Source: Rheinheimera sp. (lineage in GTDB: Bacteria; Pseudomonadota; Gammaproteobacteria; Enterobacterales; Alteromonadaceae). Taken from it: a DNA stretch of 64,000 nucleotides. The notes under the pieces are model-generated. The model saw only the letters and a program-made list of their open reading frames with translations. It searched no databases and was not told the DNA's origin. Each line of letters opens with the position of its first letter. The first letter of the stretch is position 1. The position numbers and the translations under genes were made by a program. The stretch spans positions 186,001-250,000 of the forward strand of contig DPJG01000018.1 in the NCBI GenBank assembly GCA_003543135.1, read 5' to 3'. Positions 1 through 10,244 of this stretch are shown here, in pieces.

Positions 1-2630
1 CATTATTTGCCGATCAGCAGCAACGGCTTTGGGTGGGGACCACAGCCGGTCTGTATTATCTCGACGCCCAGGACAGACCAAAACAACTCAGTCATTTGAT
101 CACACAGCAGTTGGCGGGGCTGAGGTTCTGGCAAATCCGCCAGTCTGATGATCAGCGTCTGTGGTTGGCCACTTCCGCCGGTTTATTTGAACTGAGCCAT
201 GATTTAACCGACTTAAGACGCTGGACCGCCAGCGCCATGCCACCTTTTGATCACAATCAACGCAATCTGGAAGTCAGGACAGTGTTACCGGTCAAAGACG
301 GTGTCTGGTTTGCCACCAGCGAAGCTTTGTATTTTCTTGACCATAAAAAACAGCAGTTACGGCCACTGGCGGCGCCCCAACTGGCGCTGGCGCGTATTCA
401 TAAACTCACCCAGCTGCGCGATGGCTCCATACTGATTGGCAGTGGCAATGGTTTGTATCAGCTTAAAGCGGCTTTTAGTTACCGCCAGCAACTAGATAAG
501 CTGATGGATGCACTGGATGTCCGTGACATGTTGCAGGACCACAATGGGTTGTTGTGGGTAGCCAGTCGCAACAGAGGTGTTTTTAAACTGCAACTGTCGC
601 CGCCCCAATTTAGTTTGTTGCACGATGCTCAGGAAAAAAACTGGTTTGAACCCGGCCTGCACCGTATTGCCAGCCAGCTATACCATCAGGGTGTCTTGTG
701 GCTCGGTTTAGAAAATGAAGTACTGAGTTATCACCTTGAACAACAACAATGGCAACAACATCGTTTCCCGGCAGAAGCACTGGTCAAACTGGTACAGGGA
801 CTGGCCGCCGACAGCAGCGGTAAGTTGTACGCTGCCACCGACAAAGGTTTGTTCAGCCTGCAAGGACGCAAAGGTTTTGTCGCCGAAGAGGCGCCTTTTG
901 CCATCCATCCACAGCTGAAGCAACAAAGTATTATGGCGCTGAGTTTTAGCCCGGACGGTATGCTCAATGTCGCGATATGGCAACAAGGTTTATTGCGCTG
1001 GCATCCGGATAAACCCGACCAGAGTGCCGTATTGCACCCTGTTGCCACCGGCATTGGCAATTCTATCTTACAGATAGTGCCTGTTGATCACATCTTGTGG
1101 CTGGTCAGCAGCAACAGTGGCTTGTACCGGCTCGACACTGAAGATGACAGCCTGCGGCATTTTTCCACCTCCGCCAGCTCAGTGCCGCAGTTACCTTCCA
1201 TGTATTTGCCCTGCGCCTGGTCCGACAGCACCAGTCAGGTGTGGTTATGCAGCGATCTTGGGTTGTTAAAACTGGATTTACCCAGCAACAGATTACAACA
1301 ATTTACCAGCAGCAGTGGGTTGCCCGACCCAAGAGTGATTGCCATTGCTGCATCCCCGGCCCAGCCGGAACTGATCAGCAAATCCGGCAAAACAATAAAA
1401 CAACAAAACCAGCTTCCTGCGTTATGGCTGGTTACCAGGCGCGGCCTGGCCGAGCTTGACCGCAACAGCATGCAAATTCGCAGTTACACCGATTTAGACG
1501 GTATCACCCCCTTATTGCTGGAACAAAGAACGCTCAGTGCTGATGGCAATGGCCGTTTTTATCTGGGCAGTGGTCAGGGGGTGCTGAGCTTTATTCCGCA
1601 AAAGCTGTCGGCACAACACAGCACAGCCCCCCTGGTGCTGACCAGATTACAGCTTGACCGGCAAAGTGTGTGGCAAGTACCTGACGCCGCGATGCGCCCA
1701 CTCAGGGTTGCGCCCGGCAGCAAAAATCTGCAGTTTTATTTTAGCCTGCTCGATTATCAGCATAACCGCCATCAGTACCGCTATCGTTTATTGGGGCTGG
1801 ATGAGCAGTGGCAGCACAATGGCCATCAGCATAGTGTGAGTTTTAGCAATCTGGCTCCAGGCCACTATCAGCTGGAAGTCGAAGTGACCGGCAGCCGGCA
1901 AAACACCGCCCCACTGCGCATTCAGTTTGAAGTTGAACGGCACTGGTGGCAATACAAACTGTTGTGGCTGCTGGCTGCGCTGACGGCACTGGTGTTTTAT
2001 GCTGCGCTGGTACGGCTGCGGCTTGATCACTTAAACCGCAAAGCACATAAACTCAATCAGCTGGTGGCCAAACGCACGGCAGATTTAGCCAGCGCCAATA
2101 ACCAACTGGCCAGTCAGGCCAGAACTGATTATCTGACCCGGTTACCCAACAGGCTGGCCTTCAGCGAGCAATATCAAACCGTCTTGCACCATTGCCAGCG
2201 TGCTGCGTCGCCACTGTGCCTGGTGTTAATTGATGTCGATTTTTTTAAACAGGTGAACGATAACTTTGGCCACGACGCCGGTGATTTGGTACTCAGAAAG
2301 CTGGCTGAAACCATGTCGGCGCGGTTAAGGCAGCAGGATGTGCTGGCGCGTTTTGGCGGTGAAGAGTTTATTTTATTATTGCCCGACACTGCAGTGGCCG
2401 GTGCGCAGATTTTGTGTGAAACCTTAAGACTGGCGGTAAAGCAACTGCACATTCCGTATCAGCAACAACAACTGAGCGTCACGGCCACCTTTGGCGTGGT
2501 GGAAATTAACTGCCCACATAATGAGTTATCCTACTGGCAACAAAAAGCCGACAAGGCTTTGTATCAAGGCAAGAAAAATGGCCGGGATCAGGTGGTGCTG
2601 TATCAGGATTTAGCGGAACAACACGACTAA
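1..2630 (+). CDS. Propeller-sensor diguanylate cyclase, 5'-truncated by window start
   Basis: Inner-membrane sensor that would make cyclic-di-GMP from two GTP. The frame is open to the window edge (codons from base 3), so the true start lies upstream; the first GTG at 33 falls inside a repeat and is not the start. Residue numbers count from that GTG. Residues 1 to about 530 are repeated blocks of the LWVGT-x-GLYxL type, as in two-component-regulator propellers. A Y_Y_Y-like beta domain (about 580-635), one membrane segment (about 640-662) and a GGDEF domain (about 697-860) follow. The active-site GGEEF is near residue 774, and an RQQD inhibitory site lies five residues before it, so both catalysis and product feedback look intact. 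The architecture resembles periplasmic sugar or oligosaccharide sensors; the ligand is unknown. Confidence 0.9.
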   Translation, partial: LFADQQQRLWVGTTAGLYYLDAQDRPKQLSHLITQQLAGLRFWQIRQSDDQRLWLATSAGLFELSHDLTDLRRWTASAMPPFDHNQRNLEVRTVLPVKDGVWFATSEALYFLDHKKQQLRPLAAPQLALARIHKLTQLRDGSILIGSGNGLYQLKAAFSYRQQLDKLMDALDVRDMLQDHNGLLWVASRNRGVFKLQLSPPQFSLLHDAQEKNWFEPGLHRIASQLYHQGVLWLGLENEVLSYHLEQQQWQQHRFPAEALVKLVQGLAADSSGKLYAATDKGLFSLQGRKGFVAEEAPFAIHPQLKQQSIMALSFSPDGMLNVAIWQQGLLRWHPDKPDQSAVLHPVATGIGNSILQIVPVDHILWLVSSNSGLYRLDTEDDSLRHFSTSASSVPQLPSMYLPCAWSDSTSQVWLCSDLGLLKLDLPSNRLQQFTSSSGLPDPRVIAIAASPAQPELISKSGKTIKQQNQLPALWLVTRRGLAELDRNSMQIRSYTDLDGITPLLLEQRTLSADGNGRFYLGSGQGVLSFIPQKLSAQHSTAPLVLTRLQLDRQSVWQVPDAAMRPLRVAPGSKNLQFYFSLLDYQHNRHQYRYRLLGLDEQWQHNGHQHSVSFSNLAPGHYQLEVEVTGSRQNTAPLRIQFEVERHWWQYKLLWLLAALTALVFYAALVRLRLDHLNRKAHKLNQLVAKRTADLASANNQLASQARTDYLTRLPNRLAFSEQYQTVLHHCQRAASPLCLVLIDVDFFKQVNDNFGHDAGDLVLRKLAETMSARLRQQDVLARFGGEEFILLLPDTAVAGAQILCETLRLAVKQLHIPYQQQQLSVTATFGVVEINCPHNELSYWQQKADKALYQGKKNGRDQVVLYQDLAEQHD

Positions 2631-2821
2631 ACAGCAGGCTGTGACTGCAACGGCCGTGACGGCCACAGCAACAGCAACAGCAACAGCATAAAACACAGTT
2701 TTAAGCGTTCTTAGTTCGATTTAATCGGATGATTAAGGCCATATTTGGCAATATTCAACAAATTATTTTGTTTATACACTAGCTGCACTCAACGAATAAG
2801 CCTCCACTGTGGTGACCCCAG

Positions 2822-3619
2822 ATGCAAAGCCAAAGTACAGTACGTCAGCCGGTGATCTTTTTTGGCCATGGCAGCCCCATGAATGCCATTGAGCACAACA
2901 CTTTTACCCGGCAGTGGCAGCAACAACTGGCCAATTTAACAGGCAGCAGAAAACCCAAAGCCGTGCTGCTGATTTCGGCGCATTGGTATGGCGCCGGAGT
3001 AAAAGTCACGGCCCAGCCACACCCGCCGACTTTGCATGACTTCAGCGGTTTTCCGCAGGCTCTGGCTCAATTTCAGTACCCTGCGCCCGGCGCACCTGAT
3101 TTGGCAAAACACATTCAGGCGCTGCTGGCACCTGTGGAAGTGACGCTTGATGAGCAATGGGGTTTTGACCACGGCAGCTGGTCGGTATTAAGCCATGCCT
3201 TGCCCGATGCGGATATTCCATTACTTCAGCTGTCGCTGGATGGCCGGCAACCCCCGGATTGGCATCTGGCACTTGGCCACAAACTGGCGCCGCTCAGGGA
3301 TGAAGGTGTGCTGATTTTGGCTTCAGGCAATGTAGTACATAACCTGCGTTTATTGGACTGGCACAATAACCCGGCGCCAGCCTGGGCCAGTCGTTTTGAA
3401 AATGCAGTAAAAACAGCATTGCAGGCGCGTGATTTTGATGCCCTTGCCAATTACCAGGCGCTGAGTCCGGAGGCTCAACTTGCAGTGCCCCATCCGGATC
3501 ATTATCTGCCGCTGTTGTATGTGCTGGGTGCCAGTATTGCTGATGAGCCCATGACCATCTTTAACGACGAGCTGGTATATGGCAGCTTAAGTATGTTGTC
3601 GGTACGTTTTGGCAACTGA
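2822..3619 (+). CDS. ygiD: Class III extradiol dioxygenase, 4,5-DOPA dioxygenase family (YgiD-like)
   Basis: Cytosolic 265-residue enzyme of the LigB-like extradiol ring-cleavage family. E. coli YgiD and plant DODA cleave L-DOPA between carbons 4 and 5 using a divalent metal. Early GHGSPM and ISAHWY motifs supply two of the metal-site histidines, and the WGFDHGSW and SGNVVHNL stretches carry the other conserved histidines. Length matches the family (about 260). It is a single-gene unit following the cyclase gene after about 190 bp that contain only CAGCAA-like simple repeats. The physiological substrate in bacteria is not established. Confidence 0.88.
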   Translation: MQSQSTVRQPVIFFGHGSPMNAIEHNTFTRQWQQQLANLTGSRKPKAVLLISAHWYGAGVKVTAQPHPPTLHDFSGFPQALAQFQYPAPGAPDLAKHIQALLAPVEVTLDEQWGFDHGSWSVLSHALPDADIPLLQLSLDGRQPPDWHLALGHKLAPLRDEGVLILASGNVVHNLRLLDWHNNPAPAWASRFENAVKTALQARDFDALANYQALSPEAQLAVPHPDHYLPLLYVLGASIADEPMTIFNDELVYGSLSMLSVRFGN

Positions 3620-3650
3620 TAAGGCTTAGCGGGCGCCAGAGGGCGCCGCT

Positions 3651-4007
3651 TCAGAGCTTGGATAAGGCTTTCTTTTTCTCCAGCCGCTCCACTGCTTCAG
3701 TCAGCTCCGCCACTGTTACATCCTGCTGCTGTAATGTTGCAGCCAGAGCTGGTGGCAAAGGCTCCTCTACTTTTAACGTCAGGCTGTGCACATAAACAAA
3801 AGTGAAGGTCAACAGATAACCAGCCAGCAGCAAAGCGGCATGTTGTAATAAGCGCCTTTGTACATTTTTGTCTTGTTTTACCTTGTTTAATGCGCACAGC
3901 AGGCTGTTGCCCATCTTTTGCAGCAGCGCAAATACAGGTTGTGCTTTTTCCAGCCAAGGGTTGAGCTTTTGCAGATAAGGCGCCAAAGCAGTTTTTATTG
4001 CAGCCAT
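3651..4007 (-). CDS. Small single-pass membrane protein, unknown
   Basis: About 118 residues, unrecognised. I place the start at 4007 because GGAG lies 8 bases upstream of that ATG; a longer frame to 4028 has no such site. The N-terminal half is basic and helical, a hydrophobic segment of about 20 residues sits in the middle (around LLLAGYLLTFTFVYVHS), and the C-terminal tail is charged and predicted helical. It overlaps the end of the upstream gene by 13 bp, so the two are translationally coupled and probably form one envelope complex. No known domain was recognised. Confidence 0.65.
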   Translation of the reverse strand: MAAIKTALAPYLQKLNPWLEKAQPVFALLQKMGNSLLCALNKVKQDKNVQRRLLQHAALLLAGYLLTFTFVYVHSLTLKVEEPLPPALAATLQQQDVTVAELTEAVERLEKKKALSKL

Positions 4008-4657
4008 GTTTTGATCTCCGCCTGCCACTGTGCTTTTTCCGCCGGGTTGAGTTTTTTCTGTGCAAAATAACCGTATTTTAATCTTTTATCCGATTTAAGC
4101 TCGAGCGTGATGCGCTTGTGGCCTTCAATCAGTTGCGCAAATTCCAGATCGCCGGTTTTTAAACTGGCCGCCAGTTTCAGTACCAGCGCCTGATACTCTT
4201 TGGTTAAGCCTTTGGGCGCTTCCAGCACCATACGGCACAGGTTATTGCGACATTCAGTGTCGAGCAGTCTGAGCTGGTTGTTCACCACATTTTGTGTCAG
4301 ATGCGCAATCATAAATTCGGTGGCTTCGGCCCAGAGCTCATCTCTGTCCTGATCGGAAAAATTTTTATTTTCTTCAATCAGTTCAAGCTCATAACGACGC
4401 AGTTTATCCAGCTCGAGCTGAGCATTTAACGCTGGCAATGCGGCGTCGCCATATTTTTGGTAAAAGCCGAGCACAGCTTTGAGCTGTTGTTGCTGCTGTT
4501 CTTTGCTCAGTGCGTCAAGTTGTTGTAACCAATCAGGCGCACTGTAAAGCGGTAACCACAGATACAACAACACGCCGGCACTGAGTGCAAGGAGCGGCTG
4601 GCTATATTTAGCCCGCCACAGGGGAAGTAACAAAGATTGGATTTTTACAAGCCACAT
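3995..4657 (-). CDS. Membrane-anchored periplasmic protein, unknown
   Basis: A 220-residue protein with one N-terminal hydrophobic helix (about residues 18-38) and a long, charged, mostly helical domain probably on the periplasmic side. Two cysteines in DTECRNNLCRM are spaced for an intramolecular disulfide. Glutamine runs such as KEQQQQQL recur in this part of the genome. It is first gene of a two-gene leftward unit whose second gene overlaps its stop. I do not recognise the family; nothing suggests catalysis. Confidence 0.65.
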   Translation of the reverse strand: MWLVKIQSLLLPLWRAKYSQPLLALSAGVLLYLWLPLYSAPDWLQQLDALSKEQQQQQLKAVLGFYQKYGDAALPALNAQLELDKLRRYELELIEENKNFSDQDRDELWAEATEFMIAHLTQNVVNNQLRLLDTECRNNLCRMVLEAPKGLTKEYQALVLKLAASLKTGDLEFAQLIEGHKRITLELKSDKRLKYGYFAQKKLNPAEKAQWQAEIKTWLQ

Positions 4658-4768
4658 CAGTCAGTTCGTCTGAGTCCATCAAAAAGGCCGTTATGCTACC
4701 ACAGCACATCAAGCCTCCCAAGCCTGCTGATACAAGCCGCTCTAAGCGGCACTCTGACTATCACTGCC

Positions 4769-5485
4769 TTACCAGGGTAACTCGGTGCCATTGCTGTGAT
4801 AAAAGCGCCCTGAATTTGTCAGGCTCAGTTCGCTGATCCTTGTGGCCAGCCGCTTTGCCGCCTCTGTTGGTGAAATATCGCCGGCAAAAGCCACCATCTG
4901 GGTTTGGACAAAACCCGGATGATAAATCCCCACCGCAATTTTTTTGGCTTGTAAATCTCTGGCCAGGGACACAGCGCCGGCATTCAGCGCTGCTTTGGCC
5001 ATGCGATAACCATAATAACCGCCTGAGCTGTTGTCGCTGATCGAGCCCATGCGGCTGGTGATCATCGCTATTTTACTGCCGGCTCTGAGGCTTGGCAGCA
5101 TGGCCTGGGACAATAACAAAGGCGCCAGCGCATTGACCTGAAACTGTGCCATCACCCGCTCTGGTGAAAAATCCTGCAGGCTTTCCTGACTAAAAATACC
5201 GGCATTGTTAATCAGCACATTCACGGAAGCTGCTGCAAATTCAGCCGCCACCGCCTGCACCTGCAATGGATCGGCCAAATCAACGCCGCAATACACCCGC
5301 ACATTCAGCGCCGCCAGCTCAGGTGACGAATGGCGGCAAATCACACTGACCTGATGCCCCAGTGCCAGATAATGTTGCACCAAGGAAAGACCAATACCTT
5401 TGTTACCACCAGTGATCACCAGATGTTGCATCGTTTGCTGATTTTGCTGATTTTGCTGATTTTGCTGATTTTGCTGATTTTGCAT
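4769..5485 (-). CDS. Short-chain dehydrogenase/reductase (SDR) family oxidoreductase
   Basis: NAD(P)-dependent oxidoreductase of the classical SDR fold, 238 residues. The cofactor motif TGGNKGIG lies near residues 25-32, NNAG follows at the expected distance, and the catalytic YxxxK is seen as YGYRMAK; the serine stretch MITSRMGSIS precedes it. The substrate is unknown. The first 18 residues are five QNQ units from a 9-bp tandem repeat. I keep the outer ATG (5485) because AGGAG sits 10 bases upstream, whereas the inner ATG at 5431, where the normal SDR fold begins, has no ribosome site. The extension is unusual for the family. Confidence 0.85.
   Translation of the reverse strand: MQNQQNQQNQQNQQNQQTMQHLVITGGNKGIGLSLVQHYLALGHQVSVICRHSSPELAALNVRVYCGVDLADPLQVQAVAAEFAAASVNVLINNAGIFSQESLQDFSPERVMAQFQVNALAPLLLSQAMLPSLRAGSKIAMITSRMGSISDNSSGGYYGYRMAKAALNAGAVSLARDLQAKKIAVGIYHPGFVQTQMVAFAGDISPTEAAKRLATRISELSLTNSGRFYHSNGTELPW
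5434..5483. repeat. 9-bp tandem repeat inside the SDR start region
   Basis: Four perfect copies of ATTTTGCTG with partial copies at both ends, read on the minus strand as repeated Gln-Asn-Gln codons. The unit is a multiple of three, so copy-number change would lengthen or shorten the protein without shifting frame. Confidence 0.9.
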
Positions 5486-5602
5486 AACACTGCAGCTCCT
5501 TTAATTGGCATAAACCAGACTAACCGGCTGATACCTATTTGGGCAAGCGCAGATACTGCGACAAAAAGGCCAGCACCAACAAAGAGCAACAAACAGCAAC
5601 AA

Positions 5603-5631
5603 AAAAGCCGGCGCTTAATGTGCCGGCTTTT
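5603..5631. terminator. Bidirectional intrinsic terminator
   Basis: Ten-base stem AAAAGCCGGC/GCCGGCTTTT around a nine-base loop, with A-runs on one side and T-runs on the other. It lies 25 bp beyond the stop of ygiQ, which is read leftward, and would terminate that gene. Confidence 0.8.
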
Positions 5632-5656
5632 GCTGTATCAGTGACAATGTCTGTGG

Positions 5657-7909
5657 CTAGGACCCTTTATTTTTTTTAAAGGCAGCATGACCTGATGATT
5701 TACCAGTTTGTTGCTGCTTTTTAATTAAAGCAGCTTTGACCGGATTAACGCCCGTGTGTTTGGTTACTGCCACCTGGCCAGCACCTTTTGGCTTAAACTT
5801 CAGCTCGTCACGGCTTTCTTCCGGCACTAAACAACCTTTGCCTTTGCCAATCAGTTTGGCAAGTCCCATGTTTCTGAGTGCTTCGCGGATCATCGGCCAG
5901 CCTTTGGGGTCGTGATAACGCAACAAGGCTTTATGTAAACGACGCTGCCGCTCGCCTTTGGCCACCGGCACTTTTTCACTGTTGCCTTTGAGGTTTTTCA
6001 GTGAGTTCAGTTCAGTGTGATAAATCGTCGTGGCATTGGCCATTGGGCTTGGATAGAAGTTTTGCACCTGATCCAACCTAAAATCGCGCTCTTTCAGCCA
6101 TAACGCCAGATTCACCATATCTAAATCTGTAGTGCCTGGGTGCGCCGAAATAAAATACGGAATAAGGTACTGCTCTTTACCTGCTTCTTTACTGTATTTA
6201 TCGAACATGGCTTTAAATTTGTCATAAGCGCCCATGCCAGGTTTCATCATCTTCGACAAAGGCCCGCTTTCAGTATGCTCAGGGGCAATTTTTAAATAGC
6301 CACCGACATGGTGCTGCACTAATTCGCGCACATAATTCGGATCTTCCACCGCTAAGTCATAACGCACACCGGATGCGACCAACACTTTTTTCACACCGGT
6401 AATTTTGCGTGCCGCCCGGTATAACTCCACTGTCGGGCTTTGATCTGTGTCCATATGTTCACAAATGGTTGGGTACACACAGGACGGCCGGCGACAGGTT
6501 TGTTCGGCTTTGGGGTTTTTACACCGCAGTTTGTACATATTGGCGGTTGGGCCACCTAAATCGGAAATCACTCCGGTAAAGCCTGGCACTTTGTCGCGGA
6601 TCTGTTCAATTTCTTTTAGGATAGATTCCTGCGAGCGGCTTTGAATAATGCGGCCTTCGTGTTCGGTAATAGAGCAGAAAGAACAACCACCAAAACAGCC
6701 GCGCATAATATTGACCGAGGTTTTGATCATCTCATAAGCAGGAATTTTGGCTTTGCCATACACAGGGTGTGGTACACGCTGATAAGGCAAACCAAAGACA
6801 CCATCCATTTCTTCAGTGGTTAACGGAAATGCCGGTGGGTTCACCCAGATATGCCTGTCGCCATGGCGCTGCAAAATAGCGCGGGCACAACCCGGGTTGG
6901 TTTCCTGGTGCAAAATACGCGAAGCATGGGCGTACAAAGGTTTATTGACGCTGACCTGCTCAAAAGCCGGCAGCTTCACATAAGTCTGCTCCCAGGGCTT
7001 TGGTTTAGCCGGCTGCACCATCACGGGTTTGGCTTCAACGACTTGTGGTTTGCTTAAATCAATACCTTCTTTGGCAAACTCGGAATAAGAGCTGCAGCCT
7101 ACATCATCAGCGCCATAAGGGTTTGGAATAGGGTCAATTTTGCCAACTTTATCAATGGCAGTGGAGTCCACACCGCGCCAGCCCGGCAGCGCCTCTTTAA
7201 CAATCACTGCAGTGCCGCGGATATCTTTCATCGTATCAAAGGTTTCGCCAGCAGCAATGCGATGTGCCACTTCCACCAGCGGCCGCTCGGCGTTGCCATA
7301 AATCAGAATTTCAGCTTTGGCATCAAACAAAATCGAACGACGGACTTTTTCCTGCCAATAATCGTAATGGGCAATACGGCGTAAGCTGGCTTCAATACCA
7401 CCAATCACCACAGGCACATCTTTATAAGCTTCTTTACAGCGCTGTGAATACACAATCACAGCACGGTCAGGGCGTTTGCCGCCTTCATCACCCGGGGTAT
7501 AAGCATCGTCATGGCGCAGCTTTTTATCGGCGGTATAACGGTTGATCATCGAATCCATATTGCCGGCCGACACGCCAAAAAACAGATTGGGTTTACCCAG
7601 CGCCATAAAAGCGTCTTTGCTGTTCCAGTCAGGCTGGGCAATGATGCCTACTCTAAAACCCTGGCTTTCCAGCATACGACCAACCACCGCCATACCAAAA
7701 CTGGGGTGATCGACATAAGCATCCCCCACCACCAGAATAATGTCGCAGCTATCCCAGCCCAGTTTTTTCATTTCCTGACGCGACATAGGCAAAAACGGCG
7801 CTGCGGCAAAAGAGTCATCCCGGTATTTTTGATACGAAAACAGGCCACGCTCGGCTGCCATACGGGCGACCGGGGCTGATTTACGGGAGGCTGGAGCTGT
7901 TGTCGACAT
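5657..7909 (-). CDS. ygiQ: YgiQ family radical SAM protein
   Basis: A 750-residue cytosolic radical-SAM protein of the YgiQ family; its reaction is unknown. An N-terminal domain with a [11 protein letters not shown] motif precedes the radical-SAM core, whose 4Fe-4S ligands are in CFGGCSFC (Cx3Cx2C, near residues 403-410). A cysteine cluster in the [21 protein letters not shown] segment (about 470-495) is also family-typical. The basic C-terminal tail (about 700-750) is low in complexity. Start chosen at 7909; length agrees with the family. It stands alone, ahead of a divergent chemoreceptor gene. Confidence 0.95.
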   Translation of the reverse strand: MSTTAPASRKSAPVARMAAERGLFSYQKYRDDSFAAAPFLPMSRQEMKKLGWDSCDIILVVGDAYVDHPSFGMAVVGRMLESQGFRVGIIAQPDWNSKDAFMALGKPNLFFGVSAGNMDSMINRYTADKKLRHDDAYTPGDEGGKRPDRAVIVYSQRCKEAYKDVPVVIGGIEASLRRIAHYDYWQEKVRRSILFDAKAEILIYGNAERPLVEVAHRIAAGETFDTMKDIRGTAVIVKEALPGWRGVDSTAIDKVGKIDPIPNPYGADDVGCSSYSEFAKEGIDLSKPQVVEAKPVMVQPAKPKPWEQTYVKLPAFEQVSVNKPLYAHASRILHQETNPGCARAILQRHGDRHIWVNPPAFPLTTEEMDGVFGLPYQRVPHPVYGKAKIPAYEMIKTSVNIMRGCFGGCSFCSITEHEGRIIQSRSQESILKEIEQIRDKVPGFTGVISDLGGPTANMYKLRCKNPKAEQTCRRPSCVYPTICEHMDTDQSPTVELYRAARKITGVKKVLVASGVRYDLAVEDPNYVRELVQHHVGGYLKIAPEHTESGPLSKMMKPGMGAYDKFKAMFDKYSKEAGKEQYLIPYFISAHPGTTDLDMVNLALWLKERDFRLDQVQNFYPSPMANATTIYHTELNSLKNLKGNSEKVPVAKGERQRRLHKALLRYHDPKGWPMIREALRNMGLAKLIGKGKGCLVPEESRDELKFKPKGAGQVAVTKHTGVNPVKAALIKKQQQTGKSSGHAAFKKNKGS

Positions 7910-8299
7910 AACTTAGGTACTCTATCGGTGATTGCCGGCATTCGGAGGCAAAAATAGCCGAGCATTATACTCAAGTATTCACTGAATTACTAACCTTTCA
8001 AGCCCGCCTGGCGGCGCCAGATCGGCCTGAGCTGGACTTAGATAAGCTCGCTGCAACCAGCTGAAACAACCTTAATAAAGCTAACTGATTGATTTTTGTT
8101 CAGATGTCGGATCAGTCTGAGCTCAACTTGTTATTTTGCAAATACTGCATAGACTGAATAAGTACCGCTCGTTAGGGAAAACCAAGCGTTATTTCAACAA
8201 GTTACACTCAAATTGGAAACAAAATAGCTACCCATACTGCAGTTGCCGGCAACACAAACTGCTGACTGTTGCAATTTATATGACCAGCGGAGTTTTCCC
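7910..8299. other. Divergent intergenic region (ygiQ / chemoreceptor)
   Basis: About 390 bp without a credible gene; it must hold promoters for ygiQ (leftward) and the chemoreceptor (rightward). I looked for a flagellar sigma-28 type promoter before the chemoreceptor and saw no convincing match. Confidence 0.5.
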
Positions 8300-10234
8300 A
8301 TGAATAAGTACACCATTAAAACCATTTTTATCGGTTTTATGTTTGTTTCGCTGTTGCTGATCACGCTGGTGACGGCCTGGATCAATACCAGTCAGTTCTC
8401 CAGTCTTTATTACGACCAGACTGAACACGAATATCTGCCCAACAGTGTCGGGCGCATCAGTGAACAAATCCGTGGCGAAATTATGCGCCCTATCCTGTTG
8501 TCTGAAGCTTTAGCTGACAATGCCTTGTTACACGACTGGATGCGAAATGGCGAAACTGCCGCTGCCAATCATGCTCAGGTACTGAATTATTTTAAGCAGT
8601 TACAACAAAACTCCGGCGCCTCCACTATGTTCTGGGTGTCGGATGCCAGCAAAACTTATTACACCCAGGACGGTGTTTTTAAAACAGTGTCAGCAACTGA
8701 GCCGCGCGACAGCTGGTTTTTTAATTTTCTGCAAAGCGCTGAAAAGCGTGAACTGGCGATCGACCCCAATGAAAAAACCGGCGCCCTGACCTTATTTGTG
8801 AATGTGGTGGTCAATGTTGACGGCAAACGCGCCGGCGTGGCCGGTCTGGGTTATGACATTTCAAAAATTTCCGATTTAGTCAGCAGTTTTAAACTGGGTG
8901 AACAAGGTTCGTTGTTTTTAGTCAATGCCAAAGGGCTGATTGTTGCCCACAAAGATAAAAGTCTGATTGGCAAAAACATCAAAGAAGCCGGCGTCTTCAG
9001 TGCTTTTGCTGCGCTGACCAATAACGGCAATACCGGCTTTCGGTTTGGCAAGCTGGAACTTGCCGGCGACGATGTGTATTACGGTATTCAGGACGTGCGC
9101 GACACTGGCCTGACTGCAGTTGCGCTGATGCCGACAGTACAAATTACCGCGGCTATTGATGAAGTGACCGCAATTGCGGTTGGTGTCAGTGTGGTGATTG
9201 CCGCTATTTTTATTGCGTTGACCGTGGTGTTTGGGAATGCACTGAGTCAAAGCATCCGCCGGGTTGGCGATGATTTATTGGCCATGTCAGGCGATGGCGG
9301 AGACCTGCGCAAAAGGCTCGATGACAGTGCCAATAACGAACTGGGTCATCTGGCCAAAGGTTTTAACGCCATTATTGCCAAAGTAGGCCAGCTGGTCGGT
9401 GAAATTAAAGCCGCCGAAACCGCCATTAAAGTAGACATAGAACAGCTTGCTGCCTTAGTAAGAAACACCTTTAGCGCCACCGAAGCACAGCGCGCTCAAA
9501 CTGATCAGGTTGCCACCGCTATTACCGAAATGGGCCAGACCATTATGGAAGTGTCCGGCATTGCCCACCGCACTGCGTCCGACACCGAAACTGCAGTACA
9601 GGAAACTGTCACCACCAGCGACTATATGGCGAAAACCGCCGGCACTATGACAGAGCTGAATAAAGTGATGCTGATGGTAGACCGCACTATTAATGATTTT
9701 GCCCAGCAAGCCTCTGCTATTAACTCAGTGGTGGAAGTGATCAATGCCATCTCAGAACAAACCAATTTACTGGCGTTAAACGCCGCCATTGAAGCGGCAC
9801 GGGCGGGTGAGCAAGGCCGCGGTTTTGCCGTGGTGGCCGATGAGGTGCGAAACCTCGCCAAACGTACCCAGGATTCAACCTTACAAATCCGGGACCAGAT
9901 CAGTCAGTTACAACAAACCTCCAATCAGTCGTTACAAGCCATTAAACAAGGCATGCAAAGCAGTGAACAGGTGACCGAACACACTCAATTATCAGTACAG
10001 TCGCTGACTCAAATTCAGCATAAATTTGCTGAAATTAGTGGCGGTAACCATCAGGTGGCTGCAGCCACAGAAGAACAAGGCAGTGTGGTGGAACATATTA
10101 ATGAATCAGCCCACCTGATTGCCGGCAGCGCCGCAGATATCCACCACAATGCCCAGCAGCAAATTATTGCCATTGACAGCCTGACCCAAAGGGCTGAACA
10201 GCTGCGCATGCTGGTGAATCAATTTAAAGTGTAA
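8300..10234 (+). CDS. Methyl-accepting chemotaxis protein with Cache-type sensor
   Basis: Inner-membrane chemoreceptor of 644 residues. Start at 8300 (GGAG seven bases upstream); an in-frame start at 8243 has no support. Order: membrane helix about 7-27, a large periplasmic domain of dCache type (about 35-285, with the VAGLGYDIS and [12 protein letters not shown] motifs), second membrane helix about 290-315, HAMP, then the cytoplasmic signalling domain. The invariant hairpin tip begins [18 protein letters not shown] near residue 484. No C-terminal pentapeptide for CheR/CheB docking is present. It is followed after 10 bp by an outer-membrane channel gene with its own AGGAG, so the two probably share a transcript. 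Confidence 0.93.
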   Translation: MNKYTIKTIFIGFMFVSLLLITLVTAWINTSQFSSLYYDQTEHEYLPNSVGRISEQIRGEIMRPILLSEALADNALLHDWMRNGETAAANHAQVLNYFKQLQQNSGASTMFWVSDASKTYYTQDGVFKTVSATEPRDSWFFNFLQSAEKRELAIDPNEKTGALTLFVNVVVNVDGKRAGVAGLGYDISKISDLVSSFKLGEQGSLFLVNAKGLIVAHKDKSLIGKNIKEAGVFSAFAALTNNGNTGFRFGKLELAGDDVYYGIQDVRDTGLTAVALMPTVQITAAIDEVTAIAVGVSVVIAAIFIALTVVFGNALSQSIRRVGDDLLAMSGDGGDLRKRLDDSANNELGHLAKGFNAIIAKVGQLVGEIKAAETAIKVDIEQLAALVRNTFSATEAQRAQTDQVATAITEMGQTIMEVSGIAHRTASDTETAVQETVTTSDYMAKTAGTMTELNKVMLMVDRTINDFAQQASAINSVVEVINAISEQTNLLALNAAIEAARAGEQGRGFAVVADEVRNLAKRTQDSTLQIRDQISQLQQTSNQSLQAIKQGMQSSEQVTEHTQLSVQSLTQIQHKFAEISGGNHQVAAATEEQGSVVEHINESAHLIAGSAADIHHNAQQQIIAIDSLTQRAEQLRMLVNQFKV

Positions 10235-10244
10235 GGAGCAGAAG

